From contig QZJI01000039.1 of the NCBI GenBank assembly GCA_003599735.1, forward strand, positions 1-42,894: a stretch of DNA of 42,894 bases, given 5' to 3'. The notes under the pieces are model-generated. The model was not told the DNA's origin. It searched no databases and saw only the letters and a list, made by a program, of their open reading frames with translations. Positions 31,486 to 40,774 of the stretch are shown here, in pieces. Positions within the stretch are counted from its first letter, which is position 1. The number at the start of each line of letters is the position of its first letter. The translations under genes were made by a program, and so were the position numbers. Source of the stretch: Dehalococcoidia bacterium. GTDB lineage: Bacteria > Chloroflexota > Dehalococcoidia > UBA2979.

Positions 31486-31713
31486 ATGCGCGCACTCATC
31501 GAGTACCTGGCCCGCGCCCTCGCCGAACACCCCGACGACGTGGTCGTCGAGGAAGAGCACGACGGCGACCGCATCCTCCTCTACCTCTACGTGAACGACG
31601 AGGACAAGGGCCGCGTCATCGGCCGTGACGGGCGCTGCGCGAACGCGATGCGCTCTCTGCTGCACGTCGCAGCCGTGCGTGCCGGCGTCCGCGCCACGCT
31701 CAACATCGAGTAA
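31486..31713 (+). CDS. khpA: KH-domain RNA-binding protein KhpA (YlqC)
   Basis: This 75-residue single type II KH domain protein binds RNA, usually as a partner of KhpB, and sits in the rpsP-rimM operon of many bacteria. The GxxG loop is in GRVIGRDGRCANAMRSLL (about residues 42-59). The ATG lies 3 bases after the rpsP stop without its own Shine-Dalgarno, so translation likely depends on rpsP. Gene order supports the identification. Confidence 0.93.
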   Translation: MRALIEYLARALAEHPDDVVVEEEHDGDRILLYLYVNDEDKGRVIGRDGRCANAMRSLLHVAAVRAGVRATLNIE

Positions 31714-31724
31714 GCGCGCCCTCC

Positions 31725-32360
31725 ATGTCAGGCTCCCGGCCCAATCCCGCCCGCCGTCCCCGACGGTCGGGCGCGCGCGTCCTGCGCGTGCCCGCTCCTC
31801 GACCGGCTTATCGGCCGATCGACGATTCCCCGGTGCCACCCCCCGACGAGCGAGTGGCGATCGGACGGATCAACGCACCCTGGGGGCTCAAGGGGCATGT
31901 GAAGGTCACCCCACTCACCACGAACCCGGAACGGTTCACTGTGGGGGCCGTCGTCATCCTGAACGGCGCCCACGCCCGCATCACGGACATCGAGACGCCG
32001 CTTGGGTTCCCGTGCGTCCTGTTCGAGGGCCACGAGGGCCGCAATGCCGCCGAGGCGCTGCGCGGGCTGCTCATCGAAATCCCAGAGAGCGACCTGCCTC
32101 CGCTCCCGGAGGGCGAGTACTACACCCACGACCTCATCGGCATGTCCGTGGTGACCACAGCGGGCGAGCCGGTCGGCGTGCTGGAACAGGTGTTGGTGAC
32201 CGGCGCAAACGATGTATACCTCGTGCGCCTGCCGGACCAGAAGGACGTCCTCATCCCCGCGATCGGACACATCGTGATCGAGGTGGACGTGCCCGGAAAG
32301 CGCATGGTGATCGAACCGGTGAAGGGACTCTTGAGCGGATCGCCTGAGGACCGCGAGTAG
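31725..32360 (+). CDS. rimM: Ribosome maturation factor RimM
   Basis: RimM assists 30S assembly by binding S19 and maturing the 16S rRNA 3' domain. The 211-residue protein has a basic, Pro/Arg-rich extension of about 40 residues, then the RimM N domain with VAIGRINAPWGLKGHVKV, and the PRC-barrel domain with YYTHDLIGMSVVTTAGEPVG, which is followed by PAIGHIVIEVDV. The extension is unusual; translation might instead begin at GTG 31854, just before the conserved part, but the 11-base spacing to khpA favours the ATG at 31725. In most bacteria trmD and rplS follow, but here two tRNA genes do. Confidence 0.93.
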   Translation: MSGSRPNPARRPRRSGARVLRVPAPRPAYRPIDDSPVPPPDERVAIGRINAPWGLKGHVKVTPLTTNPERFTVGAVVILNGAHARITDIETPLGFPCVLFEGHEGRNAAEALRGLLIEIPESDLPPLPEGEYYTHDLIGMSVVTTAGEPVGVLEQVLVTGANDVYLVRLPDQKDVLIPAIGHIVIEVDVPGKRMVIEPVKGLLSGSPEDRE

Positions 32361-32377
32361 TCTCGGGATCGGTCGCG

Positions 32378-32405
32378 TTGCCCGTCCCTCGGTGCGCCCT
32401 ATACT
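32378..32405 (+). promoter_or_regulatory. Promoter of the tRNA-Ala/tRNA-Arg pair
   Basis: TTGCCC (32378-32383) and TATACT (32400-32405) are 16 bases apart, matching the vegetative consensus at four and five of six positions. The tRNA-Ala gene begins 34 bases after the -10 element. Confidence 0.6.
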
Positions 32406-32439
32406 CGGTCATGCTGCCTCTCGGGAAGGCGAGCCCTGT

Positions 32440-32515
<76 letters not shown>

Positions 32516-32546
32516 TCCCGCCCGCTGATCCCGCCACGGATCGCGC

Positions 32547-32621
32547 GCCCTCGTAGCTCAGTGGATAGAGCGTTGGTTTCCTAAACCATGTGCGCAGGTT
32601 CGATTCCTGCCGGGGGCACCA
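32547..32621 (+). tRNA. tRNA-Arg(CCT)
   Basis: GCCCTCG pairs with CGGGGGC, the anticodon loop is TTCCTAA (anticodon CCT) on a stem with one T-T mismatch at its base, the T arm has AGGTTCGATTCCT, and CCA is encoded. It reads AGG, a rare codon in this DNA. Confidence 0.96.
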
Positions 32622-32853
32622 GATGCCCAGGAGCCGCATCGAGCGCGCGACCACTACTCGTCATAACTCATCTGTTGTCCCGGGTGATCGAACGCTCGCG
32701 CATGAGCACGTGAGGTGGCATCATCCCGCGCAGGTCAGTGCGCAGAGGGGCCCGCCCCCGATCTCACGCCCGTGATGGTCGAGGACGGTGTGGCACTTGC
32801 AGGTGGGGTCTCCCCCCGCCTTCCTTTGTGCGCGAGTGGAGAAGCGAGGAAGC

Positions 32854-35127
32854 ATGGATCTCATTGTCCTAGTACCGGTGGCCGGCGTCGCAGCCGTGCT
32901 CTTCGCGCTCTGGTTGGCGCGCGATGTGCTCTCCCGCGACACCGGGACGCCTGAAATGCAGCAGGTCGCCGGCCTGATCTTCGAGGGCGCCATGGCGTTC
33001 CTGAAGCGCCAGTACGGCACCATTGGCATCATGACCGCGATCATCGCGGTGGTCTTGATGGGTGTCGTCTCACTCGTCTCTGACGGTGTGAAAGAGATCA
33101 AACTGGACGGCACGACGATCGTCTACGGGGACGTCGTGATGTCTTCGACGAAGGAAGGGCTGCTCACGGGCATCGCCTTCGTCGTCGGGGCGCTTTGTTC
33201 CGCCGTCTCGGGCTACATCGGCATGTACATCGCCGTACGCTCGAACCTTCGGACGGCCGCGGCCGCCCGGAACAGCCTGAAGGACGCCATCACCGTGGCG
33301 CTCCGCGGCGGTGCGGTCTCCGGCTTCCTGGTCGTCGCGTTGAGCCTGATCGGCGTCTCGACGATGTGGGTGGTCTACACCCGCGTGCTCGGGTACCCGG
33401 AGGCGATCACCCCGTTCCTGATCGTCGGCTTCGGCTTCGGTGCCTCCTTCGTCGCGCTGTTCGCCCAGATCGGTGGCGGCATCTACACGAAGGCTGCTGA
33501 CGTCGGTGCTGACCTCGTCGGCAAGGTCGAGGCCGGCATCCCCGAAGACGACCCGCGTAACGCGGCCGTCATCGCGGACCTCGTCGGTGACAACGTCGGC
33601 GACTGCGCCGGTCGTGGTGCCGACCTCTTCGAGTCCATGTCCGCCGAGAACATCGGCGCGATGATCCTCGGCGTGGCGATCTACACGGTGACCCAGGACC
33701 TGAACTGGATCCTGTTCCCGCTGGTCCTCCGCTCGTTCGGCGTCTTCGCGACGATCATCGGCATGATGGTCGTGCCGATGTTCTCCGAGAACGCGGAGAA
33801 GGACCCGATGCGCCCCTTGAACATGGGGTACTACGTGGTCTCGGCCCTTTCGATCGTGGGCCTCTACATCGCCACCAGCCAGATGCTGGGCGACTCGTGG
33901 ATGTGGTTCTTCTGGTGTGGCGTCACGGGCATCGCCTGTGGGTTCGCCTTCGTCTACATCACCCAGTACTACACGGCCGGCGCCTGGCGTCCGGTCAAGG
34001 AGATCGCCGAGGCCAGCAAGACGGGCCCGGCGACGAACATCATCATCGGCACGTCGGTCGGCCTCGAGACGTTCGCCCCGTCAGCGGTGGCGATCGTGCT
34101 GGCCCTCGTCATCTCGTACACGCTGGGGTCGAACGCCGAGATCGCGAACGTCCCGGCGTTCACGACCGGCATCTTCGGCACCGCCGTCGCCACGATGGGC
34201 ATGCTGATGTCGGCCGCGTACATCCTGTCCATGGACACGTTCGGGCCGATCACGGACAACGCCGGCGGCATCGCGGAGTTCTCCGGCGCCCCGGCCAGCG
34301 CCCGTCACATCACGGACGCCCTGGACACGGTGGGCAACACCACGAAGGCCCTCACCAAGGGTTACGCGGTGGCCTCCGCCGGCCTGGCGGCGTTCCTGCT
34401 GTTCTCCGCGTACCTGGACAAGGTCAAGGAGCGGCTGGACATTCCGCTGGTCACGGAACTCCCGATCGACCTCGCGAGCATCGACGTCTTCGCGGGCGGC
34501 GTGCTTGGCGTGACGCTGGTGTTCCTCTTCTCCGCCCTCACGATCCGTGCGGTCGGCTCCGCGGCATCATCGATCATTGAAGAGGTGCGGCGACAGTTCC
34601 GGGAGCACCCCGGGATCATGAACGGCACGGAGCGCCCGGACTACGCGCGTGCCGTGGACATCACCGCCCGGGCCGCCCTCCGCCAGATGGTGGCGCCGGG
34701 CGTCCTGGTGGTCAGCGCCCCGATCGTGGTGGGCCTGGTGTTCCGGTACCTGCGGGATGCCTCGGTCACGATTTACAGTCACGACGCGAAGGGCGTCCTG
34801 ACGGCCATCGAGTACCCGCATTCGTCCGGTTGGCTCGCGGTCTCCGGCATGTTGATCATTGGCACCATCGGCGGCATCGCCATGGCGACCTTCTTCAACA
34901 ACTCCGGTGGGGCGTGGGACAACGCGAAGAAGTACATCGAGTCCGGCGACATGAAGGACGAGAACGGCGAAGTCGTCAAGAAGGGCTCCGCGATCCACGC
35001 GGCGGCCGTCGTTGGTGACACCGTCGGTGACCCGTTCAAGGACACCGCCGGCCCATCGCTCCACGTCCTCGTGAAGCTGCTGGCCACGGTGACGCTGGTG
35101 CTCGCACCGCTCTTCATCGCCTCCTAG
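32854..35127 (+). CDS. hppA: Membrane-bound proton-translocating pyrophosphatase, K+-independent type
   Basis: This integral membrane pump couples pyrophosphate hydrolysis to ion export, here most likely of protons. The 757-residue protein has about sixteen hydrophobic segments. The catalytic loop shows DVGADLVGKVEAGIPEDDPRN followed by ADLVGDNVGDCAGRGADLFES, and the C-terminal loop VGDTVGDPFKDTAGP. In VGNTTKALTKGY the residue after GNTT is Lys498, the position that separates K+-independent pumps (Lys) from K+-dependent ones (Ala). K+-independent enzymes characterised so far pump protons. The ATG follows GCGAGGA; an in-frame ATG 66 bases upstream lacks membrane character. The 232-base gap before it shows no recognisable element. 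Confidence 0.96.
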   Translation: MDLIVLVPVAGVAAVLFALWLARDVLSRDTGTPEMQQVAGLIFEGAMAFLKRQYGTIGIMTAIIAVVLMGVVSLVSDGVKEIKLDGTTIVYGDVVMSSTKEGLLTGIAFVVGALCSAVSGYIGMYIAVRSNLRTAAAARNSLKDAITVALRGGAVSGFLVVALSLIGVSTMWVVYTRVLGYPEAITPFLIVGFGFGASFVALFAQIGGGIYTKAADVGADLVGKVEAGIPEDDPRNAAVIADLVGDNVGDCAGRGADLFESMSAENIGAMILGVAIYTVTQDLNWILFPLVLRSFGVFATIIGMMVVPMFSENAEKDPMRPLNMGYYVVSALSIVGLYIATSQMLGDSWMWFFWCGVTGIACGFAFVYITQYYTAGAWRPVKEIAEASKTGPATNIIIGTSVGLETFAPSAVAIVLALVISYTLGSNAEIANVPAFTTGIFGTAVATMGMLMSAAYILSMDTFGPITDNAGGIAEFSGAPASARHITDALDTVGNTTKALTKGYAVASAGLAAFLLFSAYLDKVKERLDIPLVTELPIDLASIDVFAGGVLGVTLVFLFSALTIRAVGSAASSIIEEVRRQFREHPGIMNGTERPDYARAVDITARAALRQMVAPGVLVVSAPIVVGLVFRYLRDASVTIYSHDAKGVLTAIEYPHSSGWLAVSGMLIIGTIGGIAMATFFNNSGGAWDNAKKYIESGDMKDENGEVVKKGSAIHAAAVVGDTVGDPFKDTAGPSLHVLVKLLATVTLVLAPLFIAS

Positions 35128-35168
35128 GAGCGACCGAAGGGCGGCCCGTGAGGCCGAAGATACACTGA

Positions 35169-35196
35169 GAAGGGGAGCGGCAAGCCGCTCCCCTTC
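35169..35196. terminator. Bidirectional terminator after hppA
   Basis: A perfect 13-bp stem (35169-35181 with 35184-35196) with A- and T-rich ends lies between convergent hppA and the peroxiredoxin-like gene. The T-containing stretch after it on the plus strand supports termination. Confidence 0.8.
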
Positions 35197-35216
35197 TTCC
35201 TGTCTGCGTGGAAGGG

Positions 35217-35765
35217 TTACCGGCGCAGCACGGCCTTCTTCAACTCATCGATCACCCGCGCCACGCTGGGCAGATCGCCCGCAACTGTGCTGCGGTAGGC
35301 GAAGGGCATGTCGCCATCGGGCAGCACGATGAACACGCCGCCCAGCTGCGCCAGGTCGCCCTGCGGGCGCCCGGGCCAGTGACCGCGGAGAGCCACTCTG
35401 AGCCCGTTCCAGTACAGCCAAGGGTTGAGCAGCGCGGTCCAGGTAGGGCGCTTCGCGCCGAACGCGCGATAGATATCGCGCGAGGGGTTGGTGAATAGCG
35501 GCGTGGTGACGTGGTAGTCCTCAGCGAAGAACCCCGCCATCGAGGGATTCCCACTCCCGACGATCACGAGTTCGGCCCCAGCCTCATGAATCGCGGGCAC
35601 AGCGGGGACGAGCTGCGACACATGATCCTTGCAGAACTGGCAGCCGAAGTGCCGGATCAGCGCGAGCACTACCGGCCGGTGCGCCCAGGCATCACCCAAT
35701 CGTACCTCGTCACCTTCGGGGGTCAGTACAGAGAGCGGCGCCGCGGTCGATGAGACATTCTCCAT
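35217..35765 (-). CDS. Peroxiredoxin-like (AhpC/TSA, PRXL2-type) protein
   Basis: This 182-residue thioredoxin-fold protein resembles the PRX-like AhpC-TSA_2 group. LALIRHFGCQFCKDHVSQL carries the redox motif GCQFC near residues 38-42; the first Cys is at the peroxidatic position. Later elements, ELVIVGSGNPSMAGFF, TPLFTNPSRDIYRAFG and GGVFIVLPDG, follow the usual order. No signal peptide is present. The ATG at 35765 is chosen because a -10-like TAGTAT on the minus strand ends seven bases upstream, which would make it leaderless; ATGs at 35774 and 35795 are alternatives. Substrate and reductant are not evident from the sequence. Confidence 0.82.
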   Translation of the reverse strand: MENVSSTAAPLSVLTPEGDEVRLGDAWAHRPVVLALIRHFGCQFCKDHVSQLVPAVPAIHEAGAELVIVGSGNPSMAGFFAEDYHVTTPLFTNPSRDIYRAFGAKRPTWTALLNPWLYWNGLRVALRGHWPGRPQGDLAQLGGVFIVLPDGDMPFAYRSTVAGDLPSVARVIDELKKAVLRR

Positions 35766-35900
35766 AACACCCATACTACCCAGTCGATCTCCCATGGAAC
35801 TCAGCGCCCGTTGCGGATGATGGTCGTGGTATCGTCCCGCCCGGCGGTGCGGGCCGGTTTGCGTGGGCGCGCCGAACGCGCCGCGCGGAGGAGGGACAGC

Positions 35901-37106
35901 GTGACACAGATGCTCGAAGGCATCCGTGTGCTCGAATTCGCGACCAACGTCGCCGGGCCGTTTGCGGGGAAACTGCTCGCGGACTACGGCGCAGAGGTTC
36001 TGAAGATCGAGCCTCCGACCGGTGATCCGTCGCGGAACGCAGGCCCCTTCCCGGACGACATCCCTCACTCAGAGAAGTCCGGCCTGTTCCTGCACCTCAA
36101 CACGAATAAGCAGTCAATGACCCTCAACCTCGACACCGAGGAGGGCCGGGCCATCGCCCGCCGTCTCATCGGCCACGCGGACGTGGTGATCGACGACTTC
36201 CGCCCAGGGCTGCTCGACGATTATGAGATGCACTACGAGGCGATGTCCGCAGGCCACCCGGATCTGATCATGGCCTCAATCACACCGTTCGGGCAGAGCG
36301 GGCCATGGCGGGACTACGCGGGCAGCGAGATCACGCTGCAGGCGATGGGCGGGCCGCTGCACGGCAACGGTGCGCCCTACCGCGAGCCGGCCAAACTCGG
36401 CGGCTACACAGCGCACTACCACGCCGGCCTGGCGACCTCGCTCGCGATCCTGCTGGCGCGCTTCCGCGTGGAGGCGGGCGGCGCGGGCGACTGGATCGAC
36501 CAGTCCGTGTACGAGGCCCAGGCGGGCTTCCGGGACCGCCGCACCATCTCCCTCACCGCCGCCGCCTACAGCGGCCTCTCCAGCACGCGCCAGCCGCCAG
36601 GCGGCCGCGCCGCCATGGGGGTCCGCCCCGCCATCGACGGCTACGTGAATATTTTCGCCGGTGGGACCAAGCATTTCGACGGGTTCCTCGACGAGATCGG
36701 CCGGCCCGACCTGAAGGAGCATCCCGACTTCGGCAAACAGGTACACGAGTATTCGGCCGAATACCAACAGGAGATCGAGGGCTCCTACCTTGCGTGGTTG
36801 TTCGAGACGCCGAAACTGGAGGCCGTCGCTCGCACGCAGCGACACGGCATCCTGGGCGGCGCGATCATGTCCACAGAGGACCTGGTGAACGACCCGCACT
36901 ACCGGGGCCGCGGGGTGTGGGAGACCATCGACCACCCGGTGGCCGGCCCGCTCGAGTACCCCGGACGCCAGTTGGTCCTCTCCGATAGCCCGAAGGCGCC
37001 CGCGCGGCCTGCCCCGCTCCTGGGCGCACAGACCGTCGATGTCCTCACGCAACTTGGATATGACCGCGCGGCGCTGCCCCGGCTACGCGCGCAGGGCGTG
37101 ATCTAG
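35901..37106 (+). CDS. Class III CoA transferase (CaiB/BaiF family), first of a pair
   Basis: Family III CoA transferases move CoA between carboxylic acids. The 401-residue protein shows the interlocked-ring fold features: GIRVLEFATNVAGPFAGKLLADYGAEVLKIE at the start (quoted parts: GIRVLEFATNVAGP, LLADYGAEVLKIE), then LNTNKQSMTLNL, ADVVIDDFRPG and SITPFGQSGPWRDYAGSE. The position of the catalytic aspartate of formyl-CoA transferase is occupied by Glu143. The GTG start follows GGAGGAGGGA at 5 bases. The next gene encodes a second family member 10 bases downstream, so the two probably form a two-subunit enzyme. TATCGT at 35830-35835 is a possible -10 element. Substrate is unknown. Confidence 0.9.
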   Translation: MTQMLEGIRVLEFATNVAGPFAGKLLADYGAEVLKIEPPTGDPSRNAGPFPDDIPHSEKSGLFLHLNTNKQSMTLNLDTEEGRAIARRLIGHADVVIDDFRPGLLDDYEMHYEAMSAGHPDLIMASITPFGQSGPWRDYAGSEITLQAMGGPLHGNGAPYREPAKLGGYTAHYHAGLATSLAILLARFRVEAGGAGDWIDQSVYEAQAGFRDRRTISLTAAAYSGLSSTRQPPGGRAAMGVRPAIDGYVNIFAGGTKHFDGFLDEIGRPDLKEHPDFGKQVHEYSAEYQQEIEGSYLAWLFETPKLEAVARTQRHGILGGAIMSTEDLVNDPHYRGRGVWETIDHPVAGPLEYPGRQLVLSDSPKAPARPAPLLGAQTVDVLTQLGYDRAALPRLRAQGVI

Positions 37107-37116
37107 GAGGCTCGCG

Positions 37117-38472
37117 ATGACACCGGACGCACGACCTGAGCGAGACGCCGCGCACCGTTTACCGCTGGAGGGCATCCGGGTCGCGGACATCACCGTCGTA
37201 TGGGCGGGCCCCCACGTCACGCAGCTCCTCGGAGAGTGGGGGGCGGACATCGTCCGCGTGGAGCCGGTGACGACGATCCAGCCCTACTCGCGGGGCGCCG
37301 AGCGCATCAGCACAGAGGCGCAGTACCGCTACATGGGCTCCACCGGCGTGACGATGGGGATTCCGCCTGACTTCAAGCCGGGCGAGGACCCGTGGAACCG
37401 CTCGCCTTCCTTCAACGCGCACGCCCGTAACAAGCGCTCCATGGCCTGCGACATCCGCCTCCCCGAGGGGCGCGAGGCGTTCTTCCGGCTGATCGAGCAA
37501 TGCGACGTGCTGGTCGAAAACAATGTCCCGGAGACCATCGAACGTGCCAAAATCACCTATGACGTACTGCGCGAGGTGAACCCGCAGCTGATCATGCTGC
37601 GGATGCCCGCGTACGGCCTCAGCGGCCCGTACAAGAACTACCGGGGCTTCGGCACGCACGTCGAGGGGATGATCGGCCACCACCTGATCCGCACGTACGA
37701 CGACGGCACCCCGGAAGAGACCGGAGACGCCTACACGGCCGACGCGATCGCGGGAGTAATGGGCGCGTGGGCCGTGACCGCCGCGTTGCGCCATCGCGCG
37801 CGCACGGGCCGGGGGCAGCAGATCGAGATGCCGCTGGCCGAGGCGTTCCTGCCGGTCATCGGCGAGTACATCCTGGACTACACGATGAACCGCCGCCGGA
37901 CGGAACAGCAGGGGAACCGTCACCCCTCGCACGCGCCGCACGGGATCTACCCCACCGCGGGCGACGACCAGTGGATCGCCATCGATGTCGCCAGCGACGA
38001 GGAGTTCGGGGCGCTCTGCGGGGTCCTCGGCGCTTCGGCACTCGCCACGGACGAACGATTCCGCACGGCGGGCGGCCGCGTCGAGCACCGGAAGGCGCTG
38101 GACGCCGCCGTGGGCGAGGTGACGCGCGGTTACGACAAAGAAAAACTCTTCCATGCGCTCCAAGCGGTCGGCGTCGTGGCTGGCCCCGTCCACAACGACG
38201 TCGAGGCCACGCGTTCGCCACAACTCGAGGCTCGCGGCTTCTTCGAGGAGCTGACGATGGAGGGGGTCGGCACGCACCGCTACCCCGGCATCTTCACGAA
38301 ATGGGCCAACACCCCGAACTGGGTCCGCACGCCTCCGGCGAAACTCGGCGAGCACAACGAGGAGATCTACATCGACCTCCTCGGCTACTCGCGGCAGGAG
38401 TACGACGACCTCTGCGCGCGCGGCCTGGTCGGCACGACCTACGCGCCAGAGGTGCTACGCGGCCGGGACTGA
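37117..38472 (+). CDS. Class III CoA transferase (CaiB/BaiF family), second of a pair
   Basis: This 451-residue protein belongs to the same family as its upstream neighbour but is clearly divergent. It shows GIRVADITVVWAGPHVTQLL and GEWGADIVRVEPV near the start, KRSMACDIRLPEG, CDVLVENNVPETI and MLRMPAYGLSGPYKNYRGFG. Where the catalytic aspartate is expected the sequence is Gly179-Thr-His. Residues about 75-110 include an extra segment not seen in the partner. The ATG follows AGGAGG at good spacing, 10 bases after the partner gene. In the benzylsuccinate system (BbsE/BbsF) such a pair forms one enzyme in which only one subunit has the Asp; here neither does. Substrate is not predictable. Confidence 0.9.
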   Translation: MTPDARPERDAAHRLPLEGIRVADITVVWAGPHVTQLLGEWGADIVRVEPVTTIQPYSRGAERISTEAQYRYMGSTGVTMGIPPDFKPGEDPWNRSPSFNAHARNKRSMACDIRLPEGREAFFRLIEQCDVLVENNVPETIERAKITYDVLREVNPQLIMLRMPAYGLSGPYKNYRGFGTHVEGMIGHHLIRTYDDGTPEETGDAYTADAIAGVMGAWAVTAALRHRARTGRGQQIEMPLAEAFLPVIGEYILDYTMNRRRTEQQGNRHPSHAPHGIYPTAGDDQWIAIDVASDEEFGALCGVLGASALATDERFRTAGGRVEHRKALDAAVGEVTRGYDKEKLFHALQAVGVVAGPVHNDVEATRSPQLEARGFFEELTMEGVGTHRYPGIFTKWANTPNWVRTPPAKLGEHNEEIYIDLLGYSRQEYDDLCARGLVGTTYAPEVLRGRD

Positions 38473-38493
38473 CGGACGCGGCCCAATGGGCCG

Positions 38494-39318
38494 CTAGACG
38501 AGCGCGAGCAGCGCGAGGCGGGCGGCAACCAGCAGGAGCGCCCCGCCGAGGGCGCGCAGAATGAATTCACCTCGCAGACGGTTCGCGGCAAGCGCGCCGG
38601 CCTGCGCGCCGCAGACAGCGCCCACCGCCATGAAGGCGGCCTGCGCGAGCGTCTGATCCCACTGCAGGGTGCCGGACGCGAAGTGCGTGGCGACCGCCTG
38701 CAGCGCCATCAGGCCCAGCACCATCTGGCTGGTCGCGGTCGCGATGTGTACCGGAAAACGCAGCACCATCGCCAACACCGGCACGTGCACGATGCCGCCA
38801 CCGATCCCCAGCAGGCTGGAGATGAAACCCACGCCCCCGCTGATCGCGAGCCCGTGCCATCGGCGGTAGGCGTATGCGAACGTCATCCCGTCACGGTCGG
38901 TGAGCGTGCGGCTGACCACGCCGCGGCCGCTTAACGGTGCCCGGATCGCCGCGACCGGTCTCGGCAGGATGAGGTACACGCCGATCGCCGCGAGGACAGC
39001 GGCAAAGATCAGGTTGAAGGTGCCGCGGTCGATCTGCTTCACGACGATCGCACCGGTGACGGCGCCGGGGAGCGTCGCTACGGCGAAGGCGAGGCCGCTG
39101 CGGACGTCGATACGACGCTGGCGGGCGTACGCGAACGTGCCCGAGGTCGCGTTCCCAAGCACGACGAAGAGCGACATCGCCGTGATGACCTCGGGCGGGC
39201 GGTCCGGGTAGAGGAAGAGCAGGATGGGGACGAGGAGGAAGCCGCCCCCCGCGCCCACGAGCGTGCCGAACGCGCCGACGGCAAAGCCGAGCAGGCCCAG
39301 CAGCAGGACTTCGAGCAC
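38494..39318 (-). CDS. TauE/SafE family permease (sulfite exporter type)
   Basis: This 274-residue membrane protein has about eight hydrophobic segments in two homologous halves. Each half opens with a glycine-rich motif: GTLVGAGGGFLLVPILL near residue 18 and SLLGIGGGIVHVPVLAM near 167, the hallmark repeat of the family. Members export sulfite, sulfoacetate or related anions, or import other organic acids; the substrate here cannot be told. It converges with the second CoA transferase gene (21 bases) and is divergent from the proline peptidase gene. Confidence 0.9.
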   Translation of the reverse strand: MLEVLLLGLLGFAVGAFGTLVGAGGGFLLVPILLFLYPDRPPEVITAMSLFVVLGNATSGTFAYARQRRIDVRSGLAFAVATLPGAVTGAIVVKQIDRGTFNLIFAAVLAAIGVYLILPRPVAAIRAPLSGRGVVSRTLTDRDGMTFAYAYRRWHGLAISGGVGFISSLLGIGGGIVHVPVLAMVLRFPVHIATATSQMVLGLMALQAVATHFASGTLQWDQTLAQAAFMAVGAVCGAQAGALAANRLRGEFILRALGGALLLVAARLALLALV

Positions 39319-39418
39319 AGGCAGGACTCCTCGCCAGAGTGAGCCGGTATCATCGGCCTTGCGGGCAACCAGCGAATCTCATGTTTCCCGATTGATCTTC
39401 TCGGGGATGGAGCGCGGC

Positions 39419-40750
39419 ATGGCGGGTACATTCGTGGGGCCTCGGGAGTTCGCGGCGCGGCGACGGCGGCTGATGCAGGCGCTCGGCCCCGGCAGCGCCG
39501 CCGTCTTCGTCGCCGGCTCGGACAGTCGCCGCAACGGAGATGTCGACCATCCCTTCCGCCAGGATTCGACGTTCTTCTACCTCACCGGCTTCGAGGAGCC
39601 CGAGGCGGTCGCCGTGCTGCGGCCGGGGGCCAAGCAGCCATTCACCCTCCTCGTGCGACCCCACGACCCCGTCCAGGCCGTGTGGGTAGGCCCCCGTGCG
39701 GGCGTCGAGGGCGCGTGCGCCACCTACGGCGCGGACCAGGCGTTCCCCATCGAGGAACTCGACGAGCGGCTGCCCGAGATGCTGCGTGGGGTGAAGGAGC
39801 TGCACTACTCCATGGGCCAGACCGCCCCGCTGGCGCAGCGCGTCGAGCGGCGGCTGATCGAGCACGTCGCCGCGCGGCGCGAGGGGGCGCAGCGGGGCGC
39901 GACGCCGCTGGAGACGTGGCGCGATCCGGAGCCGCTGGTGGACGGCCTCCGCCTGCTGAAATCACCCGCCGAGGTGAAGGCGCTCCGCAAGGCGATCGAC
40001 GTCACCGGCGCGGGGATCCTCGCGGCGATGTGCGGGGTGCGCCCCGGCATGCACGAGTACGAGGTGCAGGCGATCCTCGAAGCCACCTACCGCAGCGAGG
40101 GCGCCGTGCGCGACGGCTTCCCGGCGATCGTGGCGACGGGGGCGAACTCCTGCACGCTGCACTACACGGCGAACCGCGCGCGGATCGCGGATGGCGACCT
40201 GCTGCTGATGGACACGGGCGCGGAGTGGGAGCTCTACTCCGCGGACGTGACGCGCACGGTCCCGGCGAACGGCCGGTTCACGTCAGCGCAGCGCGCCGTG
40301 TACGACGTCGTCCTGGCGGCGCAGGCGGCCGGGATCGCGAAGACGCGTCCGGGCGCCGGCTTCCACGACGTCCACAACGCCGCGCTGCGCGTGCTCATCC
40401 AGGGCCTCGTCGACCTCAAGGTGCTGCGAGGCGACATCGACGGGCTGATCGAGAAGGAGGCCTACCGACCGTTCTTCGTGCATGGCACGAGCCACTGGCT
40501 CGGCCTTGATGTCCACGACGCGGGGCCGTACCGGACGGGGGGGAAGTCGACGCGGCTGGAGCCGGGAATGGTGCTGACGGTGGAGCCGGGCCTCTACTTC
40601 GCGCCGGAGACGAAGGGCGTCCCCGCCCGCCTCAAGGGCATCGGCATCCGCATCGAGGACGACGTCTTGGTCACGGAGCGCGGGCGGGAAAACCTCAGCG
40701 AGGGGATCCCGAGCGACCCGGACGCCATTGAGGCGATCATCGGGGGCTAG
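39419..40750 (+). CDS. pepP: Xaa-Pro aminopeptidase (M24B family)
   Basis: This 443-residue metallopeptidase cleaves residues preceding proline. An N-terminal creatinase-like domain (about 1-170), beginning GPREFAARRRRLMQAL and with FRQDSTFFYLTGFEEPEA, precedes the pita-bread catalytic domain. Its five metal ligands are visible: Asp in LLLMDTGAEW, Asp in YSADVTRTVP, His in GTSHWLGLDVHD, Glu in LTVEPGLYF and Glu in IRIEDDVLV. The ATG at 39419 has GGAG at 6 bases; ATG at 39407 would add four residues. TATCAT at 39348-39353 is a possible -10 element. It is convergent with the nuclease cassette. Substrate range is typical of the family and is not further defined. Confidence 0.93.
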   Translation: MAGTFVGPREFAARRRRLMQALGPGSAAVFVAGSDSRRNGDVDHPFRQDSTFFYLTGFEEPEAVAVLRPGAKQPFTLLVRPHDPVQAVWVGPRAGVEGACATYGADQAFPIEELDERLPEMLRGVKELHYSMGQTAPLAQRVERRLIEHVAARREGAQRGATPLETWRDPEPLVDGLRLLKSPAEVKALRKAIDVTGAGILAAMCGVRPGMHEYEVQAILEATYRSEGAVRDGFPAIVATGANSCTLHYTANRARIADGDLLLMDTGAEWELYSADVTRTVPANGRFTSAQRAVYDVVLAAQAAGIAKTRPGAGFHDVHNAALRVLIQGLVDLKVLRGDIDGLIEKEAYRPFFVHGTSHWLGLDVHDAGPYRTGGKSTRLEPGMVLTVEPGLYFAPETKGVPARLKGIGIRIEDDVLVTERGRENLSEGIPSDPDAIEAIIGG

Positions 40751-40774
40751 GAGCGGGTCTTTCGGATCATATCC

